Assembly: GCA_004026145.2 (NCBI GenBank)
Contig: CP034986.1
Span: 8,114,929 to 8,178,928 of the forward strand
Length of the DNA stretch: 64,000 nucleotides
Reading direction: 5' to 3'
Source: Takifugu bimaculatus
Taxonomy: Eukaryota > Chordata > Actinopteri > Tetraodontiformes > Tetraodontidae
Under the pieces are notes generated by a model. The model saw only the letters and a list, made by a program, of their open reading frames with translations. It had not been told where the DNA came from and searched no databases. Within the stretch, counting starts at the first letter, position 1. The number at the start of each line of letters is the position of its first letter. Positions 24,031 to 35,202 of this stretch are shown here, piece by piece. Position numbers and translations under genes: made by a program.

Positions 24031-25797
24031 GATGAAGGCGGAGGAGGCGCAGGAGGAGGAGGAGCGAACTGGAGCGAAAACAAGAGCAAACAGGTTCAAA
24101 TACACGTTTGTGTTTGCAGGAGCCAAATGTGTCAATAATGCAGGTGAAAACTTGTTTTGGCTGCACACAATGCAACTGGAAACGCCTCAAAGGTCAGATA
24201 TGATGGGGGGGGCAAAACATCGGACCCCTACGATACCAAGATGGCCGCCTATTCACTTCGAGGAAGCCGAATAACGTTTTTCTTCCCTTTGACGTTTAGA
24301 CACAACGAAAGACGCACGTTCACGAGGGAACGATCGATCAGAAACGTGTTATTAGCGTCACGGGAATCAAATAGTCACATGCTAACAGCAACCAGTGATA
24401 TATTTGGGTGCGATTCTGAGGAGTCAGATGGTGCGAGCCCTCAAAATCGTTTATATTTACAGGATATTGAGACGTTGAAGGAAAAAGACAGCTGATTTCC
24501 TCACTTTTTGTGAATCACCACAATCACACATGACTTCCTGTGTTATAACACGATGCTTCACTATCTGCAGCTAAATGTCCCGTGACGAGCAACACTGAAG
24601 TGGCAACATCGCATTTATAGGCAAAATATCACCTGATTTTCTTTTCATTGCTATTTCACATCACATCTTTTGCTGCTCTCAGTTTTAATTTGCCCTCACC
24701 CATTTTTCCCCTTTTACAGTCACTATTAAATTGCAAGTTGTGTTTTATATTGTGACAATAAAACTGAATTTGAATCAAGGCGAACAGCTGGAAGTTGAAA
24801 CAAATGCAACGTAAATGACTTCCAAAAGGTCAGAAATCCTGTTGAATGTTTTAATGTTCATTTCAGTTTAGATGTGAATCACCATCTGCCTTTCTGGGCT
24901 GAAAAGTGCGAAACAAATACACTTTATTCCTCTTTTTACCATCATCAATAACAGAACTAGCTCTGAGAAGCTCTTTGCTGGGGAGGGAGGGGGGTGTTAG
25001 TAATGGAAGTGTAATAACACGACGTCCGTTCAACCACTCCATGGCTACGCTGCAACACTGACGTCACGTGGAATTAAAAGCATCTTCTGAGGCTTGGAAA
25101 AGAACACGGGGTGGTTTGTAGAACAGGTTTGGAGACAGAAGCCTGCAGGTCTTTGATCACGCATTCACCTTTCACCCCCTCAGACTTCAGCCTTTAGGGC
25201 TTCTGTCGGTCTCTTTCTACCTTTGGGGAAAAATACTTGTGTAGAATGTGATGTGTCTGCACTACCGCGAGTGGCCACTGGGAGCGCCGGGGGCGCTGTT
25301 TTCCGCCACTGCTTCGAATTCTGCGTTTAAACCAAAACGACAGAAAATTGTGGTAAATTTGGACGCGGCTGCTTATTAACGTGATTTAAAACGCGCCGTT
25401 CCGTGTAAATCTCACACTGGTTGAGTTTTCACGTTGACTCCTCGATGCAGATGAAGTTTGTTTTTTGTTTTTTAAAAAGCGACAGGAAAGAAGTTTGACA
25501 GCATTCCCAGTAAGTCCAGTCGGACCAACACTACAGGTACGGCGATTGGAAACAACTCTCCCAACTGCTCAAAACCATCCGAAACGCGGATATTGTGAGT
25601 TAGAAGTTTCAGTCTGACTTCAGTCACATGTTAACCGAATGCGGTCAGATAGCAGATTAAACTCCCGCTGCTATTTTTATTTCGCTTTCCCTCCCTCAGG
25701 CGACATCAAAAGAACCTGTTTTTATTAACTCTGGCCGACAGATTCGCACATAAAATCACAGTTGGGTGATTCCGTTAGTGAAAAGTCGTGTGTTTAC
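24031..25797 (-). other. First intron of TMEM272-like copy 1 (inferred)
   Basis: Between the coding exons and a probable untranslated exon. No coding exon seen. It contains TGTGACAATAAAACTGAATT at about 24752, which looks like the 3' tail of an L2-type LINE fragment, and a CRE overlapping an E-box at 25059-25070. Confidence 0.4.
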
Positions 25798-25880
25798 CTG
25801 AGAGCTGCTTCGCCTGCTGGGACCGTGGAGCTACTGACAGCCGCACCTTGACCCCCTTCAGCGGCGCGCATGCGCACAAG
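25798..25880 (-). promoter_or_regulatory. 5' untranslated exon and promoter of TMEM272-like copy 1
   Basis: A minus-strand GTAAAC donor at plus 25792-25797 follows GCAGCTCTCAG. A palindromic GCGCATGCGC (NRF-1-type site) lies at 25866-25875. The equivalent place in copy 2 is about 28073, where the donor reads GTAGTC. Exon extent is inferred. Confidence 0.4.
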
Positions 25881-26660
25881 CCATTCTCAGACACGTTCCG
25901 GCTGCGGATTCAGACAAGAATCCACAAATACCAGAGTTCTGTTCTAAATAAAATACAACAAACACCGAATTTGATAGTTGATCTATGAAGGAAAAGGTCT
26001 CGTCTTAAAGAAACAAGCGGAAAAAAGAGGAAAAGATGGTCAAGGAAAACAAATGTAAACTTAAAGCGAAAGTAACGATGGAACAAAGATAAACGGAGCT
26101 CACCGAACATTTCTAAAACTCTCGGAATGTTGCCGCTCATCTCCTAAATCTTTGTTAATCTTAATCTAACCAGATTTCGGTGCATCAAACCGGATTTTCA
26201 AAGGGATTCATTCCAAAAGGCGAACTCCTGAATCACCTGCGCAGGTTTGGAGGAACAGATCAGGATCAGGTGTGCCTCTGGAGGTGGCCCCGCCCACTTC
26301 TGGGAGACAAGGCGGGAAAAGGCTTCTGGTTTCCATGGATACGTGCGATAATCCTGCATCTGGAATTATTATTGACGTTGCGTTAACGCAGGTTGCTAAT
26401 GCGGGCTGACATTAGCCACCATTAGCATTTGTGTGATATTTTTATTTCCCATTTAAAGGAATAATGCTAACAGGCTAACAATCCATTAAGGATCCCCCAT
26501 ATGTAATTAATTTAACACCTGAATATATTAAATTTTTAGTTTTAAACATGCTGAAGTAACTTAATGAGCATGTTTATATATTCAGGTGTTTGTAATTAAT
26601 CAGTTATGTGCTATTAACACAAAAATTATAGTGGTCAAAGGAGGTTGAACAGCAGAATTC
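25881..26660. other. Gap between the two TMEM272-like copies
   Basis: Upstream flank of copy 1 followed by the 3' flank of copy 2. No coding exon seen. GCTAAC words occur at 26466 and 26475. Confidence 0.45.
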
Positions 26661-26676
26661 CTGATAAATGCAGAGA

Positions 26677-26682
26677 TTTATT
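26677..26682 (-). other. Polyadenylation signal, TMEM272-like copy 2
   Basis: AATAAA on the minus strand (plus TTTATT), at the position homologous to the signal of copy 1. Confidence 0.55.
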
Positions 26683-26804
26683 GTCTGGTGAAGTGCATCA
26701 AGCTTAGCATGTAAATGAATAATTAGCTCAACACTTAATGTGTAGAACTCTGTTTGTTTGTCCTGAGATGGGTGAAATCGCCTCTTTACGTCGTCGCGAT
26801 CGGC

Positions 26805-27575
26805 TCAAACCAGCAGCCACAAACAGACCAGGACACAGCAGCCAACAACACAGACGAGACCCAGCAGGATGAAGACCAGGGCCGTGGTCCCGAGGGCAAA
26901 CAGGTACAGCGTCCTGTCGCAGTACGGATCCGCGGCGGTCGCGGTCTTGTTGTAGTTGGGCTCGTAAATGGAGTAGATCCACACGTACCCTGGAGAAACC
27001 CAGTTTCACTCACTCTAATGGATTTTCGGTTTAAAGAGTTCTGTTTCGGGTACGTTGTAGTTCCTGTGGTACTGCGGCGCGCCACAGTTGACCCCGGGTT
27101 CCGACAGTAGAGGAACTCACCTACTACGAACCAGCAGAACAGGAAGAAGGTGGTCAGAGAGTTCCAGGCGGTGCAGACCCGACTGAGGGGGTTGGTGGGC
27201 TCGTCGTTGGCCTGACGGGAGCACGGCAGGCAGGACAGCAGCGCCAGGGCCAGGCTGAAGACCCCCGACACGATCAGATAGATGGGGATGTAGGGTTCCC
27301 GGGGACAGTCGTCCAGGTGGACCGCACCTTTAACAGACAGTGTTATAAAAAAGTAAAGACTTCTTTACACTCATTTACTCACCAATGGCGATTTGAGTGA
27401 CGGGCATGATGCAGAGGGCGACCTTGGAACACACTGAGGGGAAATAAGAGCAGAGGTTAATGTCTGGCAGCACAGACGCTCCAGAGACAGATCCGGTGAC
27501 CCGATCTGACCTAGGATCTGGGTAGGGGGTTGAAGCGGGTTCCTGACGCAGTTGAAGCAGCCGAATATTCAACAT
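26805..27575 (-). pseudogene. TMEM272-like copy 2, frame disrupted in exon 1
   Basis: Exons homologous to copy 1 are at 27511-27575, 27383-27433, 27121-27327 and 26805-26989, with all splice sites kept. Exon 1 is 65 bases instead of 64: an extra base at about 27550 (plus GACGCAGTTG against GATGCGTTG in copy 1) puts the start codon out of frame with the rest. In the frame of exons 2-4, exon 1 has a TGA and no ATG. An in-frame ATG in exon 2 (ATCATGCCCGTC) could give a shorter protein. The last exon ends early: CGA in copy 1 is TGA here, removing about seven residues. The membrane segments are otherwise well kept, so this is a young pseudogene, a shortened gene, or a working gene hit by one sequence error. 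Confidence 0.7.
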
Positions 27576-28731
27576 GATGGAGGAAGAGGACCTGGAGCGT
27601 ACACAAGAGCAAATACACGTTTGTTTGTTCACTGGAGCCAAATGTGTCAAACACAGGTGAAAAACAACTTAAAAAAAGGTGGCAACATTTTTGCCAGCGT
27701 TGCATTGTGGGAAACACAAAGTGATTTAAACACGATATTCCGTAAAAAATTGAAATCATAATATTTGTGCGCTTTCTGTAGATGATACAAAAACGACAAG
27801 GAATAATTCGCGCAGCCAACACCTGTGGCATGCTAACAGAAGTTAAAAATCCTGCACCAAACGCTGACAGTTAGTCGTGAATTCTAAGTTTCAGTTTCAC
27901 CGTTAATCGGAAGCGATCCGACACATCAAATAAACCTCTTCAAAATTCGCTTTTCCAGTCAGGCGACGTTAAAAGTTGTTTTTTGTTCCCCTAATAAACA
28001 ATGAAATGACTTCAACAGAATAAAATCACACCCTGGTGATGTTCGGTCAGTGAAAAGTCGTGTTTTGACTACCTGAGTGCGGTTCGGCGGGAGGGGACCG
28101 TGGAGGGCTGCCAGGCGTCGCCCCGGGTGCAGGAGCCAGTTTGGGGCTCACGGTGAGCCCCGCCCGCCCTGACTTACTCAACAATATGGGCAATAACCGC
28201 CTTTATTGGGGCCAATTCAGTATCAGTCCATGCAGATTTTAAAAACTTTTTAATCAGTTTTCACAATAGGGTGTCACAATCTAAGGTGGCCAACTCTGAA
28301 AGACTTTGTGGTTCCGAGTCCAACTGTTCAGAGCAGGAAGAGCAAATGAGACCGGGCGCGTGTCTGGAAGGTGGCCCCACCCACTTTTTGGAGGCGGGAA
28401 ACGACCTTTTGTTTCCATGGATACCTTTCATCGCCCCACTCCTGGGATAGTTCAGTTGTGTGGGTCTGTACAGCTTTTTGACTACTTTAGCTACACTAAT
28501 GTTAACAAAACTGACAAAAGACATTTGTTTTAATCATTTCTTACAGAAATACAGTAAAAAAAAACAAAAAACAGAAACAGTCCCACAAGTATTGAGATAC
28601 ATTAAAGAAAACAGTTCTGCTGTAATATTAAACACGATGTCACTCCAAACGTTTTGGCAGTTCGGCTTTGATCAGGACTGGAAGATCTGACCAGCAGATC
28701 GGCGTTAGCTGCGCGGCTTCAGCGCCTTTTC
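27576..28731. other. 5' region of TMEM272-like copy 2 and gap to capn5
   Basis: Contains the duplicated first intron (to about 28072), the probable untranslated exon and GC-rich promoter of copy 2 (about 28073-28170), and a stretch with no recognised gene before the capn5 stop codon. A copy of the 27-bp repeat of the pcolce intron lies at 27814-27840. Confidence 0.45.
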
Positions 28732-31700
28732 TCAGTTCCTTGGTCGTATCACAGGTCCGTGAGGCAGATGCTGGACGATGTCTCCACGTAAACAATCCCC
28801 CGGTGACCCAGTCCGGGTGCGCCCACCTCGTAGGTCGATCGCGCGGCCGCGGCCCGTCTCCGGCTCCGCGGTATGGAGCTGAGCCCTGCCGAGGAGCGAG
28901 TCCCGGAACAGGCCTCTGCCCCAGACCTGGAGAGGAGAGGGGGTTACACAAGAAGCCACTAGAACCTTTAGGGTAAGAAGGCAGGATACCTGGATGGTGA
29001 TGTGGGTGTCCGGGTATCTCCGGTAAAAAATGGCTCTGAGGTTGAATTCGGGGTTTCCCTGAGCTCTGAGGACCTGTGATCGGACAGCTTGGTTCTCGCA
29101 GCGCACCACAGCATAAACATCTGGAGCTGGGGAACAAAAATACGGAAAATATTATAGTTTTGCAGACTTTTAGCTCTTAAATTGCACGTCCGAAATAAGA
29201 TACTTCGCAGGAAACAGAGTTTCTGAAACAGTGAGATAAGATTGGGGCGAGTATATGCAAACAAGGCTCAGAATTTGACTAGCAGCCATGTCGTCTGTCT
29301 ATGCTATGCTACCCTCTACCTGGTTCTGTTTGGCTCACCTGTTTGTTTAGGAGTGTTGAGCCCCGACGCCCGGCGCAGGTGGACCGTGGTCACCACAGTG
29401 GGTTGAGATAGAAGGCACTGAAACAATGGCGGCTGAGGCAGCTCCTCTCTCAGTTCCCTGAACAGATAAGAGATTAGCATGAAAGTTCCACAGAACTTCC
29501 ACAGATTCCTACAGCCCTAACGGCCTTCACCTTAGCCGGACGTGGGCGTGGCAGAAGACGCGCAAGAGAAAGCGTCCAGCGACCCCTGGCAGAAAGGTGG
29601 TGGGCAGGATCACGTAGCGTCCGGGAGCCAGAGTGGCCCTCACAGTCACGGTACGGGAGTCCATGTAGACTGAGCTGGCCGCCTTTTCCTCTACACGCTG
29701 CACCCGGCTGGACCGGTTCACCTCCACCTGAGCAGGAGGTCAGGTTCACCGGAATGCTGTCAGTTATGTGTTACCGCAGCAACAGTCTCACCTTGAGCAC
29801 CTCGAAGCCGATGGGGAGGTTCTCTCCTCCTCCGTGTTTCCTGCGTATCCTCCTGTCCTCCTGCTGCAGGCAGATCAGCACCTCCTCCTCTCTGCCTCCC
29901 ACCTCAAACGTGAACTGGAGCAGACAAACACGGAGGGAGTCAAAGATGAAGCTTTCAACATCGCACAGGAGGTTTCTGTAGCTTCACCTGTGGATTGTGC
30001 AGAAACGTGTCCCTGTGGTTGATGCATCCTCCACATCTGCTCCTCTTGTCCACCTCTGCTTCACATCCTCCCGCCTGCTTGGTCGTCCTATCCTGACTTC
30101 CTCCTTGGAATGATGGAGCTGAGGCCCACTCCCCATAGAGGTGCTCCTCCCGCCAATGAGAGCTGGGCCACAGGAGGAACCTCTCCACGAGGCGACACAC
30201 CACCACGTCCGTGAAATAGTGACAGAAATCCCGGAAGTCCATCCTGAGGGAAAGGAACAGCCATTAAAACGGCAACCAGACAGACCCTGTAACAGCAGGA
30301 AATGTCATACCAGAACTCCCCGACATCGCGGACAACGAGGCCCACCTTCTCTCTGTCTGCACGGCTCATCTGCTGCCACTCCTGTGACCTGCGGGGGGCA
30401 GTGAAGCAAACATTTACAATCTGACACCGAGGTTTTCGCTCAAGTCCGACAAACGTGCCTAACCCCTGACTCCAGGCACCGGTCCAGTCCGCCGTCCCCC
30501 ACGGGTTCCTCATGCGCAGCATAAAGAGCCGTGCCACCCCCTCCTTCTGCACCAGCCGGTCCCCCAGCCGCACCTTCTTCACCGCCGTGATCCCGTAGGC
30601 GTGTCCTCGCACAAGACCGCAGTCCAGCACCGACTCCACCGTCTCGCCCTCTGCTGGCTGAGAGGTGAGAACATATTTAAAGTTTGGCTTTCACTGCTTG
30701 GCTCGGGGAGTGAAAAGAATCGTACCCGAATGGAGCAGGTGATGAGCGCTTTGCGTTCGTGCGCTTTAGCCAACGTCTGGAAGAGCGTCCGCCTCTCGTC
30801 GCTCCGCAGGCGGAGAGCCTCGCGGTCCAGACTGAGGGGCTCCGAAACCCCACCGGTGAAGTCAATCAGAGCCTCTGTGGTGTTCCCGCCCTCCAGCGCC
30901 TCATAGCAACCGTTTAGCCTAGTTACGGACCACAGAATGATGACGTCAGCCGGTCGATAAGGAACAGAGCGTGTGACCTTTAGGTGATAGACTAGAGCCC
31001 TTACTTGGCGTAGGCTTTCTCTAAAAGGGCGCTCCAAAACTCCCGCGGCGTAGCGGAGCGGCAGAAGAGCAGCACCCCGTCTCCGCTTACCGGCAGACGG
31101 TCGTCCACAACCACGTCCGTCCACCGGCCGAGTCGCCAGAACCGGAAATGAAAAATACCCGCGTACAGGTCTGGATGCTTCGGATTCCATTCTTGTTCCG
31201 CGTGGTCCGGGATAACCTGGAGGAGAGGACAACGATGAAGAGGAAGGAATCAAGGAAGTAAGAGTGCAGAGGCACTTAGCACCTTCTTCCAGAGCGACGG
31301 CTCCGACGCCAAGCAGGAGATGGCGGCGACCATCCAGCAGTTGCCCAGGCTGCCCTGGTGCAGGTCACGAGTGCTGATGCCGTCCACAAACAAGCGGGGG
31401 TCCTTACATATCTCCTGGAGGAGAAAGACGCCGATGTCAGCCATCGCAGCTCCGACCACATGGTGTCCTGCTCGCCCCCCCGTCGCCATGACAATTCAAC
31501 CTTTGGATGGACCCTTTAAAAAGACTTTGACTGTAGATGAGCGTCAGCAGCGTTTGACCCGACCTGTTTCATCTTACTGCTGACGGCGGAGATCCGACCT
31601 GACGACCTCGGTTTATCCAGGGTCAGGTGACAGCAGGAGCGCCGCCGCTGCGCAGCACGAGTTCATATCAAGTTAATAACCAGCAGGAGGCTCCGAGTGT

Positions 31701-32634
31701 CCGAGCAGAGCGAGGCGACAGATGTCCCGCCGCCACGGTGATACGAGCACGGTGGAGCGTCAGGAACGTTCCTTTTAGTGTCCACATCCAGGGTTCTGGA
31801 GCCCAGCACGCCGTGGTCCCACTAATCCAAATCTGCTAGCATCAATAGCAACGAGCTTCAAACTGACGTTTGCTATTTTATAAAGTGGGTTGTTAAAATC
31901 TGACTCTGCCTGTGAGCATTTCAGGATGCTCGTTGAACATTTGACACCGCTAGCTAACATGTGCCAGAGTTCTACCACAGCAAGCTAACGACAGCTAAAA
32001 ACAGTTTAACGAAAAAAAAAAAACACTTTCTCTTTTCGTTACACTGTCTCTAACAGAGAAAAACGATGCTTTACACACCTGTAACACAACGCGCCCATCA
32101 GATATTTACTGTTTTTAACCATCCTGCTCAAAGGAAATGAATATCAGATACGGTGCTACCATGGCAACAGGCCTCCACACGTGTGGTTCAGGGAGATTTG
32201 TTGTTGTTGCTGAATGTCAACCCGAGTGGCCCGATCCGTCTTTAGGCTGAGCCCGATTCGGAACACCCAGCTAAACTACATTATTAACGCTCACAGCTGC
32301 AGACTATTTAAACCCTGTTGCTGCTTTCTAAACACAAATAGAGGCGAAGCCCGAACCGTCGCCGCCCTCCGGTAATAGAAAGGCCTTTCATCACGGCCCT
32401 GAGGCCGCCCTCTGCATTTAGACGCGTTCCCCTGCTTGTCTGAACACGTCCGACCCGGTTCTGCCTCACCTTCGGCCTCTTCCAGGTCAGTCCCGGCGGC
32501 GGCTGCCTTTTATAGAAGAGCGACTGGGCCGACGGGGGGAACAGGGGGTCCTTGAAGAGAACGCCTCGATGCAGGCAGGCCCGCCTCAGCTTGTGGAACT
32601 TTTGACCCTGGAAACTGTGGACGGGTTCTGGCAT
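28732..32634 (-). CDS. capn5: Calpain-5-type cysteine protease
   Basis: An intracellular calcium-dependent cysteine protease of the non-EF-hand (TRA-3) class. Twelve exons join in phase: 32470-32634, 31283-31414, 31005-31216, 30726-30918, 30464-30657, 30311-30388, 29988-30243, 29792-29914, 29531-29727, 29339-29457, 28990-29126 and 28732-28926. This gives about 666 residues against 640 in human CAPN5. The catalytic triad is intact: Cys about 81 in SLGNCW, His about 253 in VRGHAY and Asn about 285 in RNPWG. The protease core is followed by the beta-sandwich domain (GGCINHRDTF, GRYVILPTTF, RFLLRVF) and a C-terminal C2 domain (VYAVVRCENQ to VWGRGLFRDSLLG). There is no EF-hand domain. The intact Cys excludes CAPN6. 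An insert of about 20 residues precedes GGCINHRDTF. An acceptor sits a few bases before the ATG, so an untranslated exon is expected near 32755. Which fish capn5 copy this is cannot be told. Confidence 0.9.
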
Positions 32635-32754
32635 CCTGGCTGGAGAGGACAGAGACACAAAGAGAATGTTCGGATGGGACAAATGAAGAACATTTGACTT
32701 AATTACAGCGTGGAAATGACTATAAAGTCCTCACAAAGATAGACGTTCTCTTAC

Positions 32755-33832
32755 CTTTTGGTCCACGGTCTAATCCTTGAGTTCAGGCCACAGATCGAGG
32801 ACTGTGTCCATATCACCTGAGACTGGTTTGACTGGGGTCCGCCTGCACGCAGGTGTGAAACGACGTGTAACTTTATCTCCCTCCACACAGACGGCAGACG
32901 GTTCACCTGGCAGGTGGCAGAACAGGCGAGGGAGACTCAGGTCCATCAGACAGGGACCCAGACCTGCCCTGGACCACTCCGATGGGGGTTGTCCTCCGGT
33001 GTGAGACTGTCCGCTGCTCTGTCCCCGTCCCCCCTGGCGTCCCGTCTCCTCCTCCTGGTCTCCTCTGCAGACTCCTGCAGGATCCGCTGACACCTGAGAA
33101 CACAAAGTAGCGGGCGGGTTCTATTTTAACCACCTCGCTGCCAAAATATCTCGTTAATTATCGCCTCGTTCCGACAGAGTTCGTGTCTGCTGTCGTCTTT
33201 CAGCCCAATTAAATCCGTCCTTTTGGTTTTATTTGACTTGGATCTTCTCCAACCAGGCTAAATTTACCCTCAAGGGGTTGATTAATGGAGGGGGGGTATT
33301 TAGGATTTCTATTTTTAAAATAAACATCCCAGAATACTCAAACGGACCTTTTATCTGTTGACACATGAAAACACGAGTTTTTACCTCAAAGTCATTTCTG
33401 CTTGCTGGAAATCCTTAAAATGTTTGTCGCACGTCCTCATAAGCTGATTTTAACTCAATATATCAACATAGTATTGTAATTTATGTGGTGTGAATTTATT
33501 TCTTGTTTATTTTACTACGATTATGTGTAACATATTTATCATGCACGCTATTAGGACCATAAATGCAAGATTATATTCCAATAACCTGATATAAATAAAT
33601 GTTTAAACAGGCATAAACAGCATATTTAGAACAATTATTAATAGACATGAACTGGAATCATTTAGGAATTTCCAGTTTTTATAGGACAACATCGGAATCG
33701 CTCACTTTTCCTGAAGAGTTCGGTTTTTCTGGCATCGACTCGCCGGACTCCCATCGGTCATCGGCTGCTCTGGTCTGGGAGGTGCCGATGTGGCCGGTGA
33801 GCTGAGTCCAACTGTTCGGAACTTCGCGACAA
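32755..33832. other. Shared upstream region of capn5 and cnpy4
   Basis: A minus-strand GTAAGA donor at plus 32749-32754 marks the end of a probable untranslated capn5 exon. The cnpy4 start codon on the other strand is at 33833. The stretch between is AT-rich from about 33280 to 33680 and holds no coding exon. It should contain both promoters. Confidence 0.45.
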
Positions 33833-35175
33833 ATGGACCTCACGCAACTGTCGATGGCGGTTTTATTTTGGGTCTTTGCTGGTGCCGCAGCGAAAGACGA
33901 CGAACGGCTGCCGAACCGATGCGAAGGTGGGACGAAGCGAGCCGAGCCGAGCCGTGAACAGAACCGGGGAGTTCTAAAGTGGGCTCATTGTTGTCGTGTC
34001 TCCCTGTGTCAGTCTGTAAGTTTCTGACGGTCGAGCTGCAGGACGCCCTGGAAAAAACGGGTCGGTCCAAAGAGGTTCTGGAGGTGGGAGAAGTTCTGGA
34101 TACAGGCAAGAGAAGAAGGAAAATCAAATACAACACGTCGTAAGTGGGCCCAAAGAAGCGCAGAACTTTATAACCCATAAAAGAGAATGTAAAGACAGTT
34201 TATTGCGGTATAATAACAATACATGCGCTAACATTAGCCTTCCGAACAGAACAGCTAATTCAATCAGCTAAGTTTTAGCTTGCATCAGTCAATGTGAGCT
34301 GTTTAATCCGCAGTTATTAGCAGCCGAACTCGTTTAAACGTGCTTTTACAGTGCATCATCTCACTCAGATGTGGTTTTGCTCACTTCCAAGTCAGAAAGG
34401 TGTGTAAATATTGACGGGTCCCCCTCCATGGCTGCCAGCGCTGCCCTGTTTCTACAGAAGCCCTGAAAGGACAAACTTGATTCGCATTCCTGCCGTTAAT
34501 GTCGTGTAAAACTGCAGGGAAACCCGACTGACCGAAGCCGTGGACGACATCTGCCAGCGCGTCCTGCAGTACAACGTCCACGCCGAGCGGCCGGGCAGCC
34601 TCCGCTACGCCAAGGTGAGGCGCGCGTTCCGTCGGCCCGGAGACGGCGAGAGCGGAGTTAACGTTTGCTCCTCACGCAGGGGGCCAGTCAGACCATGACC
34701 ACCCTGAGGAACCTGGTGCACAAAGGCGTGAAGGTGGAGCTGGGTCTGCCCTACGAGCTGTGGGACGAGCCGTCCCTGGAGGTGACGCACATGAAGAAGC
34801 AGGTGCGGTCCGAATAGGCGGGTCGGGCGGGGATTCGGAACTTCTTCGGCTTCAAGGCGTGCGTGTGTTGGCAGTGCGAGACGATGCTGGAGCAGTTCGA
34901 GGAGGTTGTGGAGGACTGGTACTTCCACCATCAGGACCAGCGGTTGGAGAACTTCCTGTGCCAGAATCACGTCCTGGAGACTTCGGAACAAGGTAGAGGA
35001 CAGGCGGCGGCACGAGTTACACAAACAGCAGAAACTACCGACGCGTTTGTCTGTTGTTCCCCTCGCAGAGTGTCTGAAGGAGGTGTGGAAGGGAGACGTG
35101 GGGAGCGACGGAGGGGCTGAGAGTGGCGCCCCCGAGGGAGAGACGGCGAAGGCTCATGATGGTGGGGAGCTGTGA
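33833..35175 (+). CDS. cnpy4: Canopy FGF signalling regulator 4
   Basis: A saposin-like protein of the ER lumen; the CNPY3/CNPY4 pair (PRAT4A/B) affects folding and surface display of Toll-like receptors. Six exons join in phase: 33833-33926, 34013-34139, 34518-34614, 34680-34802, 34875-34992 and 35069-35175, about 221 residues against 248 in human CNPY4. A signal peptide (MDLTQLSMAVLFWVFAGAAA) is followed by family landmarks: RCEVCKFLTVELQDAL, an HAERPGSLRYAKG stretch, LGLPYELWDEPS and KKQCETMLEQFEE with WYFHHQ. Spaced cysteines match the family. The tail is acidic and ends GGEL, an xxEL form that could act as a weak ER-retrieval signal. CNPY3 is the alternative; the short tail without a long charged repeat and the nearness of pcolce support cnpy4. 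Confidence 0.9.
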
Positions 35176-35196
35176 GGGGCCGGGAGCAAAGGATGC

Positions 35197-35202
35197 AATA
35201 AA
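35197..35202 (+). other. cnpy4: Polyadenylation signal of cnpy4
   Basis: AATAAA only 22 bases after the cnpy4 stop codon; a further AATAAA lies near 35361. A very short 3' untranslated region is implied. Confidence 0.65.

Larger units (their letters stand above)
22910..28450. repeat. Direct tandem duplication carrying the TMEM272-like gene
   Basis: Unit 1 (about 22.91-26.4 kb) and unit 2 (about 26.5-28.45 kb) lie in the same direction. Matching points include AATGAGCATGTTTATATA (22971 and 26562), the sequence before each stop, all four exons, introns around exons 2 and 3, the AGTGAAAAGTCGTGT word before each 5' untranslated exon (25777 and 28050), and a GGTGGCCCC(G/A)CCCAC block followed by GTTTCCATGGATAC (26282 and 28371). 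Unit 2 is about 1.5 kb shorter, mainly through a smaller first intron. Confidence 0.85.

Noticed and set aside
24740..24790. Tail resembling an L2-type LINE (TGTGACAATAAAACTG)
   Set aside because: Only the terminal word matches what I recall; no reverse transcriptase frame lies nearby, so it is not called as a mobile element.
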